A DNA stretch of 64,000 nucleotides from Paenibacillus marchantiae (GCF_028771845.1 NZ_CP118270.1:6324001-6388000); one strand, 5' to 3'; counted from the stretch's first letter, positions 41,914-51,284 are shown. Notes: a model not told the origin generated them from the sequence alone. Numbers and translations: made by a program.

Positions 41914-43260
41914 TCAGGCTGCTTTGGTAGCAGTCGTAGTATTGTCCATCTTGGACCAATCCACTGTGGTTTCGAGCAAAAGTGACACCACAACCCCAAT
42001 GACAAGCCCATTGCTAATGATCGGAATGAGATACATGGGCAGAGCATGAAACGCTTCAGCAGGGATGTTCATTACAGCAACACCTGTAAGAACAGGCAGT
42101 GCCACACGATAGATGGTTTTGGAATTAAAGGTGGTGCCTTCAAGTGTTCTTAGGGCTGTACCAAACATTTGCAAATAGGCTACAAACAGCACAGCACTCC
42201 CTACACTGGGAGGAATTTGTGCGAAAAAGGCTGTCACAGAAGGTGTAAGTCCCAATATACATAACATGCCTGCTCCAACAACAAACGCAGCCCGTTTCAG
42301 AATGCGGGTGCTCTCCAGAAAACCAATCGAAGAAGCAAATAATCCGAACGGCAGCACACCTACAAACGCAGATAACATGGTGAACAATCCCGTGAGCATG
42401 TACGATCGTTTATATTGTTGGCTGGTCGTTTGCACTCCATATATTTTTTCGACGGAGCTTAATGTGGTGATGGAGTTCGTCATATTCACCAGCCCAACAA
42501 AAAAAGCTGTGATGACGATTCCCGGTTCCCACTTCGGCGTCCCCCATGGAAACCAGGAAAACAGGTTTAAATCCTGTTGACCGGATACTCCTGCATGTTG
42601 TCCAGGGAACACAAAACTGTAGGCAATCCACCCCGTCACGATGCCAATCAGGATGGAATAGTTGCCAAGCTTGCCTTTTCCCTTAAGCTGGATTAAGGCC
42701 ACAAGAAACGCAATAGCAACGGACAACGCCGCTACAGGCAGGTTGAATGTGCCAAACTCGGTGTATCCAACCATGCCTTTGAAGAAATTCATGGTCAATT
42801 GAATCGTCATCAGAAATAACATCGCACTCTTGACCATTGGTGTGAACAGCTTCTGAAGCACATGCGCCGCTCCAAGCCCGCCAAGGATCATCATCGTCAG
42901 CCCAGCTAACAGGAAACCCGCAGCCAGTCCTCCCCCAATACGTTCCAAACTCATTCCTGCCGATGAAGCCGAGGCCGTTAAGCTTAGCGTCAGCCCCCAC
43001 CATAACCCCGAGGGACCATCCATCACGGCATAACGATGGCCAAAGAACGCCTGTAATATACACACAGCCCCGGTAAGCAAAAAGGCATGCTGCATCGACG
43101 CAGCAATGGCCTCCGGTGAAAGCTGAAAATTGTGTCCGATGGATAACGGCACCACCACTGTGTTGGTAAACAGGAAGAAAAACCACTGAATACCTGCCAA
43201 AGCAAGCGATGACGCACCCTTTAAATTATTTTGCAAAGATTGCTCTTGATGTCTGTTCAT
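41914..43260 (-). CDS. NCS2 family purine/pyrimidine permease
   Basis: Integral membrane protein of 448 residues with about 12-14 segments. Family features are AGIQWFFFLFTNTVVVPLSIG in the first segment, FGHRYAVMDGPSGLWWG, and FFVGLVNMTNSITTLSSVEKIYG, corresponding to the substrate-binding region of UraA/UapA-type nucleobase transporters. It probably imports a purine or related base by cation symport. Its start overlaps the stop of the ankyrin gene by 4 nt (ATGA), so the two are translationally coupled. A LysR gene diverges upstream and is the likely regulator. Confidence 0.82.
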   Translation of the reverse strand: MNRHQEQSLQNNLKGASSLALAGIQWFFFLFTNTVVVPLSIGHNFQLSPEAIAASMQHAFLLTGAVCILQAFFGHRYAVMDGPSGLWWGLTLSLTASASSAGMSLERIGGGLAAGFLLAGLTMMILGGLGAAHVLQKLFTPMVKSAMLFLMTIQLTMNFFKGMVGYTEFGTFNLPVAALSVAIAFLVALIQLKGKGKLGNYSILIGIVTGWIAYSFVFPGQHAGVSGQQDLNLFSWFPWGTPKWEPGIVITAFFVGLVNMTNSITTLSSVEKIYGVQTTSQQYKRSYMLTGLFTMLSAFVGVLPFGLFASSIGFLESTRILKRAAFVVGAGMLCILGLTPSVTAFFAQIPPSVGSAVLFVAYLQMFGTALRTLEGTTFNSKTIYRVALPVLTGVAVMNIPAEAFHALPMYLIPIISNGLVIGVVVSLLLETTVDWSKMDNTTTATKAA

Positions 43261-43841
43261 GATTGGGTTAACATTCGCTCCATTTCTTTATAATGATGCC
43301 TCCGGGCATGCGCAAATGCTGTAACGCCGTCCCGGTCAGCAATGGAAGGATCGGCACCATATTGCAAAAGCAATGCTACGATCTGCTGATGGCGAGTTCG
43401 GCCATCCCCCAGAATGACCGCTTCCAGCAAGGCTGTCCAGCCCAGATTGTTGATATGGTTCACATCCACATCCGTGCGTTTCAGAAGGATCTCCACAATA
43501 TCGACATGACCTCGATCTGAAGCAGGAATAAGAGCTGTGCCCCCAAACCGATTCGTAATCCGGGTATCGGCACCTGCTTTTATAGCCAGTTCGACCATTT
43601 TACGCAAACCTTCCGCACTGGCATACAGCAGCATGTTGTCCAGTCGTTGATCCTGGATGTTCACATCCGCTCCCGCTTCAATAAGCATACTTGCCGTCTC
43701 TGGCTTGTTGCCATGTACCGCGGCCATCAGAGGCGTCCGTCCTCGCGCATCCCGGTCATTCACTCCGGTTCCTTGTGCGATAAACCGCAGCACATCATCT
43801 GTATGTCCAGCTTCAGCAGCTGCATGTATTGTTTTCAGCAT
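43257..43841 (-). CDS. Ankyrin repeat protein
   Basis: Cytoplasmic protein of about 194 residues made almost wholly of five ankyrin repeats: TIHAAAEAGHTDDVLRFIAQG, GRTPLMAAVHGNKPETASMLIEAG, the next with ADTRITNRFGGTALIPASDRGH, and a last with GVTAFAHARRHH. Such proteins mediate protein contacts. The ATG at 43841 is chosen; GGAGG lies 11 nt and GAAGGTG about 4 nt before it. It is the first gene of an operon with the NCS2 permease, overlapping it by 4 nt, and diverges from a LysR gene. A role as accessory or regulator of the permease is inferred. Confidence 0.85.
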   Translation of the reverse strand: MLKTIHAAAEAGHTDDVLRFIAQGTGVNDRDARGRTPLMAAVHGNKPETASMLIEAGADVNIQDQRLDNMLLYASAEGLRKMVELAIKAGADTRITNRFGGTALIPASDRGHVDIVEILLKRTDVDVNHINNLGWTALLEAVILGDGRTRHQQIVALLLQYGADPSIADRDGVTAFAHARRHHYKEMERMLTQS

Positions 43842-43885
43842 CGCACCTTCACCCTCCAATTCGTCGTCATCCTCACGGCATATAT

Positions 43886-43903
43886 TCGATAGATCATAAT
43901 CGA
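43886..43903. promoter_or_regulatory. Candidate LysR binding site
   Basis: The palindrome TCGAT-N8-ATCGA lies in the 184-bp region between the ankyrin and LysR starts, close to the ankyrin start. A second imperfect dyad, TTATGT...ACATA, lies near 43930-43945. LysR proteins often bind two such sites. Confidence 0.4.
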
Positions 43904-44025
43904 CATGTGTGATTTGCAGTGTTTAAATCTTATGTATGGTAACATAGGATGTAAGTATAATAAAAATACATGTTTTGTTGGTTTCCCATATGAAAATCAT
44001 ATCGCTGCAAATAAGGAGAACACAC

Positions 44026-44919
44026 GTGGATATCAAACAATGTCGCTATTTCATCGCGATTGCCGAGGAGAGACAGATCACGGCGGCAGCGCGCAGATTA
44101 CACATGGCTCAGCCTCCTTTAAGCCAGCAGCTCAAGCTGATGGAAGACGAGCTCGGCGTGGCTTTGTTTGAACGCAAAGGACGCAGCATGGAGCTGACAC
44201 AGGCGGGTCGAAGCTTCTATGATTATGCGGTCACAATGACCAAATATATGGAAGAAGCCGTCATGGAGATGCAAAGCTTCAGGTATGGCATTCGGGGCAA
44301 GCTGTCGCTTGGCATTAATACCATTTCAGATCGTTTGATCCCACAGGCGCTCCAGCAGTTTCGGACAACACACCCTCAGGTGACTTATAAAATTCAGCAA
44401 AATGAATCTGCACAGCTCTGCCAGCTCTTGGGTGAAGGCAAAATTGAGCTTGCCTGTGTACGGATGCCTGTCAAAACAGAGCAATATGAAGTGCTGCATC
44501 TACCGCAGGAAGCTCTCTTCTATATTTCCTCCACACCACTGAAGTCAGCGGATGAGCGCGGGATTTATTTTCAAAAGCTGGCCGATATCCCTCTCTTGCT
44601 TCCTAGCACTGAAGGACTCGGGATGTTCGAACTGATATTACAGAAATTCCGTGAGCATCACGTGAACCCTTCGATTGCGGGCGAATGCTCGGATATTAAC
44701 ATGTTGTTGGAACTTGTGCGACTCGGTTTTGCAAGCTCCATCGTGCCCCATACGGTTCTTCAGCTTTATCATGAGCATCCGTTCCATATCTATCGTATTC
44801 AAGATGCGCAATCTAACGTAGATTCTGCGCTTGTGTGGCATCGCAATCGTCATCTTTCCAAGCCCGCGCAGCACTTTGTACAATTGGTTCAGGAGCTGCT
44901 GCCATCTCGCTCGGTTTAG
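44026..44919 (+). CDS. LysR family transcriptional regulator
   Basis: Regulator of 297 residues. The N-terminal winged helix reads VDIKQCRYFIAIAEERQITAAARRLHMAQPPLSQQLKLMEDELGVALFERKGRSMELTQAG, a textbook LysR entry, followed by a two-lobed effector domain. The GTG at 44026 is taken as the start because AAGGAG lies 8 nt in front and because LysR proteins begin at this point; the frame extends 17 codons upstream. It diverges from the ankyrin-permease operon and most likely controls it in response to the transported compound. Confidence 0.88.
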   Translation: MDIKQCRYFIAIAEERQITAAARRLHMAQPPLSQQLKLMEDELGVALFERKGRSMELTQAGRSFYDYAVTMTKYMEEAVMEMQSFRYGIRGKLSLGINTISDRLIPQALQQFRTTHPQVTYKIQQNESAQLCQLLGEGKIELACVRMPVKTEQYEVLHLPQEALFYISSTPLKSADERGIYFQKLADIPLLLPSTEGLGMFELILQKFREHHVNPSIAGECSDINMLLELVRLGFASSIVPHTVLQLYHEHPFHIYRIQDAQSNVDSALVWHRNRHLSKPAQHFVQLVQELLPSRSV

Positions 44920-44961
44920 TGTCCAGCAGATATTAGCCTGGAAAAATATCGCCCATATATA

Positions 44962-45012
44962 AAAAGCAGCAGCCTTGCCGAAATAATTTCATCCGGAAAG
45001 ACTGCTGCTTTT
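44962..45012. terminator. Bidirectional terminator between LysR and bglP
   Basis: AAAGCAGCAG..CTT..CCG pairs with CGG.AAG.CTGCTGCTTT around a loop of about 12 nt, with A-run and T-run flanks. It ends both convergent transcripts. Confidence 0.85.
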
Positions 45013-45021
45013 CGATGTTCG

Positions 45022-46941
45022 TTAACCTTTTGCCGTGAACAACAATTCTTTTTCCTTAATCGTTGTACGTCCGGCAGACTCAATTGAATTATATTGATGC
45101 ATGTTCGTAATGATGACCGGCGTAATCGTTGTGTAACCGGCTTTTTCGATTTCTTCTCTGTCGAATTCCATCAGTACATCACCAACGGCAACCTTCGCTC
45201 CTGCTTGAACTTTAGGGGAGAAGAATTGACCTTTCAGTTTCACGGTATCAATCCCGATGTGAATCAGCATTTCAGCGCCGTCATCACTAACGAGACCAAT
45301 GGCATGTCCACTCTTCGACAACGAGAATACTGTACCGTTAATTGGAGAAACCACACGGCCTTCCGACGGCTGAATCGCAAACCCTCTACCCATAATCTCT
45401 TCGGAGAATGCAGGGTCTGGAACTTCGCTCAGTGATTTAACTTCACCAGTAATTGGGCTAAATACTTCTTGATCCAGCACTTTAGTTTCTTCAACAGCAG
45501 TTAATGCGGAAGCAGAAGTCGTTGCTGCTGGTGTTGTAGGCTCAGCAGCTGGCGTAGCTTCAACCGATTGTGGAGCATTGTCTTCTTGGAAACCAAGGAT
45601 GTACGTCAGTACTGCTGCTGCTACGATGGCAATCAAACCACCAGCCAGAGCGTAGAGTAACGTGCTAATTGCCGGACTGATAAATGCTGCAATACTCGGC
45701 AGACCCACTAGACCTGTAAGTACATAAGCTTTAACATTGACGATCCCCATGAATCCACCTGCAACAGCTCCACCGATCAGGGCTGCTATAAAGGGTTTTT
45801 TGAACTTCATATTGATCCCGTACATTGCCGGTTCCGTAATCCCCATAATAGCCGTAAGACCTGTGGAATAAGCAAGCGATTTAGTTTTACCATTTTTCGA
45901 TCTAAGACCAACACCAAATGCTGCACCACCTTGTGCCAAGTTAGCTGCAAACATCAGTGGAATAATAAAATCGTAACCGAGTGATGTCATCGAACCAACA
46001 ATGATCGGCAGCAGTGCATAGTGCATACCCGTAATGATCAGAAGTGACATCGTACCACCAATCAAGATACTTGCGAATATAGACATATTGTCGAACAACC
46101 AGGAAATACCACCTGACAAACCATTACCGAGCACTGTACCCAATGGTCCAACTGTCATCAAGGTCAGAGGAACCATAATTAACAGGGTAACCGTTGGAAC
46201 AATCAGAAGCTTAAGTGAAGCATGTGTAACACGATCAACCGCTTTCTCTACATAGGAAGCAATCCAGATTGCGAGAATAATTGGAATAACCGTAGAAGAA
46301 TAGGTTGCTGCTATAACCTTAATGCCCACAAATGTGGTGTCACCATTGGCAAGCAAGGCTGTAATCGTCGGATGCATAATCCCCGCTGCCAACGCTGCAG
46401 CAATATACATATTGCTACCGAGCTTACGTGCAGCACTGATCGCCAGAATGATCGGCAGGAAGTAGAATGCACCATCACCGATAGCAGATAAAATGATATA
46501 AGTTGAACTGGTATCAGACAACCAACCTACAGCTACCAGGATTGCCACGATCCCTTTGATCATACCGGCACCTGTAATCGCTGGCAGAATCGGCGTGAAT
46601 ATTCCGGAAATAAAGTCGAACAATGCACTTACTGGATTTCTCTTTTTCTTAACCCCAGTCGAAGTACCGGTTGATCCAGCGTCTGCATTCGGGGATTTGG
46701 ACATGTTGCCTACAAGTGCATTATACACAACGGGCACATCGTTCCCGATAATGACCTGGAACTGTCCGCCATTCTCCATAACGCCCATAACGCCAGGTGT
46801 ATTTTTCAGCGTCGCTTTGTCCGCTTTTTTGTTGTCATTCAGGTTAAACCGGAGTCTTGTCATACAGTGTGTGACTTGATCGATGTTCTCTTCGCCACCA
46901 ACAAGCTTCAGAATATCCTTGGACAATTGTTGTTTATCCAT
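45022..46941 (-). CDS. bglP: PTS beta-glucoside transporter EIIBCA
   Basis: Membrane permease of 639 residues that imports and phosphorylates beta-glucosides with PEP-derived phosphate. The EIIB domain has the phosphocysteine in NIDQVTHCMTRLRFNL (Cys26), the EIIC domain (about 100-460) has the GITEPAMYGINMKF sugar loop, a linker rich in Ala/Thr/Pro follows, and the C-terminal EIIA domain has the phospho-histidine in LIHIGIDTV (His561). All three PTS domains are intact, unlike the orphan at 8.3 kb. It lies downstream of licT and is preceded by its own RAT/terminator, so it is doubly dependent on LicT. Confidence 0.95.
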   Translation of the reverse strand: MDKQQLSKDILKLVGGEENIDQVTHCMTRLRFNLNDNKKADKATLKNTPGVMGVMENGGQFQVIIGNDVPVVYNALVGNMSKSPNADAGSTGTSTGVKKKRNPVSALFDFISGIFTPILPAITGAGMIKGIVAILVAVGWLSDTSSTYIILSAIGDGAFYFLPIILAISAARKLGSNMYIAAALAAGIMHPTITALLANGDTTFVGIKVIAATYSSTVIPIILAIWIASYVEKAVDRVTHASLKLLIVPTVTLLIMVPLTLMTVGPLGTVLGNGLSGGISWLFDNMSIFASILIGGTMSLLIITGMHYALLPIIVGSMTSLGYDFIIPLMFAANLAQGGAAFGVGLRSKNGKTKSLAYSTGLTAIMGITEPAMYGINMKFKKPFIAALIGGAVAGGFMGIVNVKAYVLTGLVGLPSIAAFISPAISTLLYALAGGLIAIVAAAVLTYILGFQEDNAPQSVEATPAAEPTTPAATTSASALTAVEETKVLDQEVFSPITGEVKSLSEVPDPAFSEEIMGRGFAIQPSEGRVVSPINGTVFSLSKSGHAIGLVSDDGAEMLIHIGIDTVKLKGQFFSPKVQAGAKVAVGDVLMEFDREEIEKAGYTTITPVIITNMHQYNSIESAGRTTIKEKELLFTAKG

Positions 46942-46974
46942 TGTGTTTTGCTCCTTTTATGTGTAATGAAGGTT

Positions 46975-47065
46975 AAAAAAAAACCTAAACACTGAATAAT
47001 GACAAAGCAGTTTCAGCTTATCATTATTCAACGTTTAGGTTTTGCCTTTTTTGCAGTAACAATCC
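46975..47065 (-). promoter_or_regulatory. RAT antiterminator and terminator in the bglP leader
   Basis: Minus strand 47065-47034 starts GGATTGTTACTG and ends GGCAAAACCTAAA, the LicT-type RAT. It overlaps the 5' arm of a long terminator stem (AAACCTAAAC...TTGAATAATGA pairing with TCATTATTCA..GTTTAGGTTT) that ends in a T-run at 46983-46975. The site lies between licT and bglP. Confidence 0.93.
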
Positions 47066-47068
47066 CAA

Positions 47069-47920
47069 TTATTCAATTGTTTGTTCAGTTCTGACAACTC
47101 GTTCAATATGAATGGTCAGATATAGGATTTCTTCCTTGGATAAGACCCGGCTATAGATCTTGCGAGTATAGTCGTTAATCTTACAGGCACAAGCATGTGC
47201 CTCAGGATATTGTTTGCTCACCAGGTCATGAAGCGGATTATCTGCTTCCTTATCTTCAATCGCTGTACCGTGTAGTACGCGCTGAGCAAAGAACTTCAAA
47301 TGTGTCAGGAATCGATAATAACTCAGCGAATCCTCATCCAGCTCAATGACAAAGCTGCGTCGTACAATGTTGAGTATATCTTTTACGATATTCGTAATGC
47401 TGATGGTTTCTCTCATCTCACCGTTCATCTGGGCATTGACTAGATGCATTGCGATGAATGCGCATTCGTCTTCAGGAAGCAGGACACCCAATGTTTCTTC
47501 AATAATCTGAAGTGCCTTGAGCCCAATGGCATATTCCTTGCGGTACATGCGCTTGATCTCCCAGAATAATGCATTACGAATCTGCAAGCCTTGACGATGC
47601 CGGTCAATGGCAAAATGAATATGATCCGTAAGTGAAATGTAGATGCTTTCATGAAGCTTCTCACCCAACACGGTCTCGGCGTAACGAATAATCTCATCCG
47701 AGCATTCAACATATTCAACTGGAATATCAGACAGAAGCGTTTTCAGTTTCTGCGATACTTCCTTGCTTTCCAATGAGAATATTTTTTCGACCAGACTGTC
47801 GTCTATCGTTTCACCAGTATGCTTTTTGAAGGCTATGCCCCGTCCCATGACGACCAGTTCGTTTCCTCCTGGATCAATCACAGTAACTACATTGTTGTTC
47901 AGCACCTTCTCAATTTTCAT
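47069..47920 (-). CDS. licT: LicT-type transcriptional antiterminator
   Basis: RNA-binding regulator of 283 residues. Residues 1-55 form the CAT RNA-binding domain (MKIEKVLNNNVVTVIDPGGNELVVMGRGIAFKK), followed by two PTS regulation domains. PRD1 carries His residues in DHIHFAIDRHRQG and CAFIAMHLVNA; PRD2 carries them in FLTHLKFFAQRVLHG and YLTIHIERV. In this family BglP phosphorylates PRD1 to inactivate and HPr phosphorylates PRD2 to activate; the active dimer binds RAT RNA and prevents the terminator. Its own leader carries a RAT, so it autoregulates. Four more RAT sites in the window are candidate targets. Confidence 0.95.
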   Translation of the reverse strand: MKIEKVLNNNVVTVIDPGGNELVVMGRGIAFKKHTGETIDDSLVEKIFSLESKEVSQKLKTLLSDIPVEYVECSDEIIRYAETVLGEKLHESIYISLTDHIHFAIDRHRQGLQIRNALFWEIKRMYRKEYAIGLKALQIIEETLGVLLPEDECAFIAMHLVNAQMNGEMRETISITNIVKDILNIVRRSFVIELDEDSLSYYRFLTHLKFFAQRVLHGTAIEDKEADNPLHDLVSKQYPEAHACACKINDYTRKIYSRVLSKEEILYLTIHIERVVRTEQTIE

Positions 47921-47952
47921 TTCTTCACATCACCTTGCACCGTCAAAGTAGT

Positions 47953-48026
47953 AAAAGGCAAAACCAAAGTTGGTCATGATACACATGCCCCGCTTCTGGT
48001 TTTGCCTGATTGAACAGTAACAATCC
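47953..48026 (-). promoter_or_regulatory. RAT antiterminator and terminator in the licT leader
   Basis: Minus strand 48026-47994 starts GGATTGTTACTG and ends GGCAAAACCAGAA. Its last part AGGCAAAACCA is also the 5' arm of a perfect 11-bp terminator stem with TGGTTTTGCCT, followed by TTT (47955-47953). Confidence 0.92.
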
Positions 48027-48048
48027 AGTATTCATTAGCCTTAGGCCC

Positions 48049-48099
48049 ATCTTACCATATAATTATCCATCTGACAATGTTTTTGTGAAAGCGGTTAAT
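48049..48099 (-). promoter_or_regulatory. licT promoter with cre-like site
   Basis: Minus strand TTGTCA (48077-48072), 17-nt spacer, TAAGAT (48054-48049), about 23 bp before the RAT. A cre-like site, TGAAAGCGGTTAAT (48086-48099 on the plus strand; 12 of 14 consensus positions), lies just upstream of the -35, suggesting CcpA control. Confidence 0.68.
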
Positions 48100-48154
48100 G
48101 TGCTTGAATATGACACAAGAAGATGCTGCCCACATATGTCTTTGGAACTAGAAA

Positions 48155-49588
48155 TTAATGGTTTTCGGATTTTAGACTTGCGCCGTTTGTATCAATAACT
48201 TCTTTGTACCAATGGAATGATTTTTTCTTGTAACGATCCAGGGTACCTGATCCATCATTGTTACGGTCCACATAGATGAAGCCATAGCGTTTCTTCATTT
48301 CTGCTGTGGATGCACTCACCAGATCGATGCAGCCCCATGAGGTATAACCCATGACTTCAACGCCGTCTTCAATCGCTTCACCCACTTGCACCAAGTGATC
48401 ATTCAGGTATTGAATCCGGTAATCATCATTCACTGTTTTATTGCCATTTTCGTCTGTGATCAGCTCATCGACTGCACCCAAACCATTTTCGACAATAAAC
48501 AGCGGTTTTTGATAACGATCCCAGTATTTATTCAGCGTTACGCGCAGGCCTTGCGGGTCAATCTGCCATCCCCATTCACTTGCTTTGAGGTAAGGGTTCT
48601 GTACACCTGCAAACAGATTTCCTTTACCTTCAACACGTTTCTGTGGGTCACCTGTCTCACAAATACTTACATAGTAACTGAATGAGATGAAGTCCACCGT
48701 ATGTTTCAGAATTTCAGCATCGCCATCTTCAAACTTGATGTTGATATTATTCGCTTTGAAGTAACGATTGATGTATTTCGGATAATAGCCACGTGCATGA
48801 ATATCGGCAAAGATGTCATTCCGCTGTTCTGCATGCATTGCAGCTACAACATCATCCGGATTTGGTGTCAATGGATAGGTTGGCATACTGAGTACCATAC
48901 AGCCAATTTTCGCTTCAGGCATAATCTCATGACCCAGTTTAACTGCCAGCGCACTTGCCACCAGCTCATGGTGGATTGCTTGGTACAGATCCTGTTTGGA
49001 CAGTTCCGCTTTTGGTGTGAAAATGCCGCCACTCATGAATGGTTCTTCCAGAATGGAGTTAATTTCATTAAACGTCAGCCAGTATTTTACTTTGCCTTTG
49101 AAACGGTTAAACAGCACGGTTACATAACGCTCGTAGAAATCAATCATTTTACGGTTAACCCAGCCATCATACGTTTTGGACAAATGCAGCGGTGTCTCAT
49201 AATGAGAGATCGTTACGAGGGGTTCAATCCCGTATTTGTGGCACTCGCCAAACAGGTCATCATAGAACTGCAGACCTTTTTCGTTTGGCTCCAATTCATC
49301 GCCTTTAGGGAAAATACGGGACCAGGCAATGGATGTGCGGAATACTTTGAAGCCCATTTCAGCAAACAATTTAACGTCCTCTTTGTAACGGTTGTAGAAA
49401 TCAATACCAATCAATTTCAGGTTATCCTCTGTCGGTCCTTCCGTTCTTGGCGTCGTAATCCCATGCGGCATTACATCCTGAACAGACAGGCCTTTGCCAT
49501 CTGTATTGTAGGCTCCTTCGAGCTGATTGGCTGCGACTGCGCCGCCCCATAGAAAATCCTTCGGAAATGGTGTTGTCATATCTGTCAT
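48155..49588 (-). CDS. bglA: 6-phospho-beta-glucosidase, glycoside hydrolase family 1
   Basis: Cytoplasmic enzyme of 474-477 residues that hydrolyses phosphorylated beta-glucosides delivered by BglP. It has the GH1 entry FPKDFLWGGAVAANQLEGAY, the acid/base Glu in LTFNEIN, and the nucleophile Glu in FIVENGLGA; the SKTYDGWVNRKMIDFYERY and KKRYGFIYVDR regions match phospho-glucosidases. Two start codons three residues apart exist; the second (49579) has better spacing from GAGAGG. It lies between licT and a second GH1 gene, and a RAT without an obvious terminator sits upstream. Confidence 0.93.
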   Translation of the reverse strand: MTDMTTPFPKDFLWGGAVAANQLEGAYNTDGKGLSVQDVMPHGITTPRTEGPTEDNLKLIGIDFYNRYKEDVKLFAEMGFKVFRTSIAWSRIFPKGDELEPNEKGLQFYDDLFGECHKYGIEPLVTISHYETPLHLSKTYDGWVNRKMIDFYERYVTVLFNRFKGKVKYWLTFNEINSILEEPFMSGGIFTPKAELSKQDLYQAIHHELVASALAVKLGHEIMPEAKIGCMVLSMPTYPLTPNPDDVVAAMHAEQRNDIFADIHARGYYPKYINRYFKANNINIKFEDGDAEILKHTVDFISFSYYVSICETGDPQKRVEGKGNLFAGVQNPYLKASEWGWQIDPQGLRVTLNKYWDRYQKPLFIVENGLGAVDELITDENGNKTVNDDYRIQYLNDHLVQVGEAIEDGVEVMGYTSWGCIDLVSASTAEMKKRYGFIYVDRNNDGSGTLDRYKKKSFHWYKEVIDTNGASLKSENH

Positions 49589-49736
49589 TCCTCTCTGGTT
49601 ACGTTATCTTCATTCTTTGTTAAAACGGTTGACCCTATGCCCGTAAGCACTTGTTTCGATCAGTTCCACATCAATAAGCGGACAACACGCCAACTAAAGG
49701 GCTTCAGATCAGATAATCACCGATGGCCTGCTTTAT

Positions 49737-49770
49737 GCTGGGTTTTGCCCGCTTTATGCGGTAACAATCC
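49737..49770 (-). promoter_or_regulatory. RAT-like site in front of the first GH1 gene, no clear terminator
   Basis: Minus strand 49770-49737 starts GGATTGTTAC, has a strong CCGC-ATAAA-GCGG inner hairpin, and continues GGCAAAACCCAGC. The sequence matches a RAT, but I find no good terminator stem with T-run in the following 150 bases, and no good promoter in front. It may act on read-through from the upstream GH1 gene or be a relic. Confidence 0.75.
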
Positions 49771-49826
49771 TCGAATAGCCTAATTACTACAGCGATCCGG
49801 GTTTAAGATAAAGGAGTCAGACCAAA

Positions 49827-51284
49827 TTATAGTTGCTCACCATTGCTGGCAATTACGTTTTTGTACCAGTCAAACGAATCTTTCTTCGAACGTTTGAGTG
49901 TTCCATTACCTTCATCGTCCAAATCCACGTAGATGAAACCATAACGTTTGGACATTTCAGATGTGGACATACTCACGAGGTCAATCGGCCCCCATGCTGT
50001 AAATCCAATCAGATCCACACCGTCTTTGATCGCTTCTTTCATTTGTTCGATGTGTTTCTTCAGATAATCCACACGATAGGAGTCATGGATTGAACCGTCT
50101 TCTTCAACACGGTCATATGCACCCAGACCATTTTCTACGATGAACAATGGTTTCTGGTAGCGATCCCAGAAGTTATTCAACGTTACGCGCAGACCGATCG
50201 GGTCGATCTCCCAGCCCCAATCGGAAGCTTCCAGATAAGGGTTTTTCACGCCGCCAGTCAGGTTACCTGTTGTTTCTTCTTTGTCTGCGGATGCAGATTT
50301 GGTTACGGACATGTAGTAACTGAAGGAAATGAAATCAACGGTATTATTGAGCAAGATTTCATCATCGCCTGCTTCTTTCTGAATCACAATGTTGTTTTCT
50401 TCAAAATAACGAGCCATGTAGTTCGGGTATTGACCACGAGCATGCATATCCGTAAAGAAGAGGTTAATCTGATTCTCATGTTGCGCCAGACGAACATCTA
50501 CCGGATTACAAGTCGCCGGGTATGTTTCCATACGAGCAAGCATACAGCCCACTTGGGAACCAGGAATAATCTCATGTGCAAGCTTGGTTACCAGTGCACT
50601 TGCTACAAATTGGTGATGCAGCGCTTGATATGTCGTTTGCAGTTGGTTGTCCACTTTATCAATCAGGATACCGCCGCCTGTGTATGGGCTAAACAACATC
50701 ACGTTGATTTCATTAAACGTCAACCAGTATTTCACTTTATTTTTATAACGGTTGAACACAGTCTCTGCATATCTCACATAGTGCCCAATCACTTCACGGC
50801 CTGCCCAACCATTGTATTTCTGTGTCAGACCCAGCGGAGTTTCATAGTGAGACAAGGTTACCAACGGTTCAATGCCGTATTTCAACAGTTCGTCGAAGAC
50901 ATCGTCATAGAATTTCAAGCCAGCTTCGTTCGGCTCTTGATCGTAACCATTCGGGAAAATACGTGCCCAGTGAATGGACAAACGGAACACTTTGAAGCCC
51001 ATTTCAGCAAACAACGCGATATCTTCTTTATAGTGATGATAGAAATCAATACCAAAGCGTTTAGGGAAACGTTCTTCAATTTTGCCAGAAAGGATCTCTT
51101 CAATTCGTGTAGAGGAGATTTCCATGGCATGTCCACCTGTACGCTTCTCTTTGGGAACATGCGCAATCATATCCGCAGTAGAGAGACCTTTGCCGTCCTT
51201 ATCGAATGCACCTTCTAATTGGTTGGCAGCTGTAGCGCCTCCCCACAGGAAGTTTTCGGGGAATCCTTTTTTTGCCGTGGTCAT
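49827..51284 (-). CDS. bglA: 6-phospho-beta-glucosidase, glycoside hydrolase family 1 (second copy)
   Basis: GH1 enzyme of about 485 residues, clearly homologous to the neighbouring one but diverged: FPENFLWGGATAANQLEGAFD, acid/base Glu in LTFNEINVMLF, nucleophile Glu in FIVENGLGAYD, and KRYGFIYVDLDDEG. It has an extra insert, KRTGGHAMEISSTRIEEILSG, near residue 50. The ATG at 51284 follows AGAGG by 9 nt. It is the most upstream gene of the cluster and has its own promoter, RAT and terminator. Two GH1 paralogues probably split substrates such as salicin, arbutin and cellobiose phosphates (inference). Confidence 0.93.
   Translation of the reverse strand: MTTAKKGFPENFLWGGATAANQLEGAFDKDGKGLSTADMIAHVPKEKRTGGHAMEISSTRIEEILSGKIEERFPKRFGIDFYHHYKEDIALFAEMGFKVFRLSIHWARIFPNGYDQEPNEAGLKFYDDVFDELLKYGIEPLVTLSHYETPLGLTQKYNGWAGREVIGHYVRYAETVFNRYKNKVKYWLTFNEINVMLFSPYTGGGILIDKVDNQLQTTYQALHHQFVASALVTKLAHEIIPGSQVGCMLARMETYPATCNPVDVRLAQHENQINLFFTDMHARGQYPNYMARYFEENNIVIQKEAGDDEILLNNTVDFISFSYYMSVTKSASADKEETTGNLTGGVKNPYLEASDWGWEIDPIGLRVTLNNFWDRYQKPLFIVENGLGAYDRVEEDGSIHDSYRVDYLKKHIEQMKEAIKDGVDLIGFTAWGPIDLVSMSTSEMSKRYGFIYVDLDDEGNGTLKRSKKDSFDWYKNVIASNGEQL

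Noticed and set aside
48701..49552. 283-codon plus-strand frame inside the first GH1 gene
   Set aside because: Antisense shadow of a conserved enzyme; composition is unlike a real protein and no start signal is present.
50430..51218. 262-codon plus-strand frame inside the second GH1 gene
   Set aside because: Same kind of antisense shadow; the two shadows resemble each other only because the GH1 genes do.
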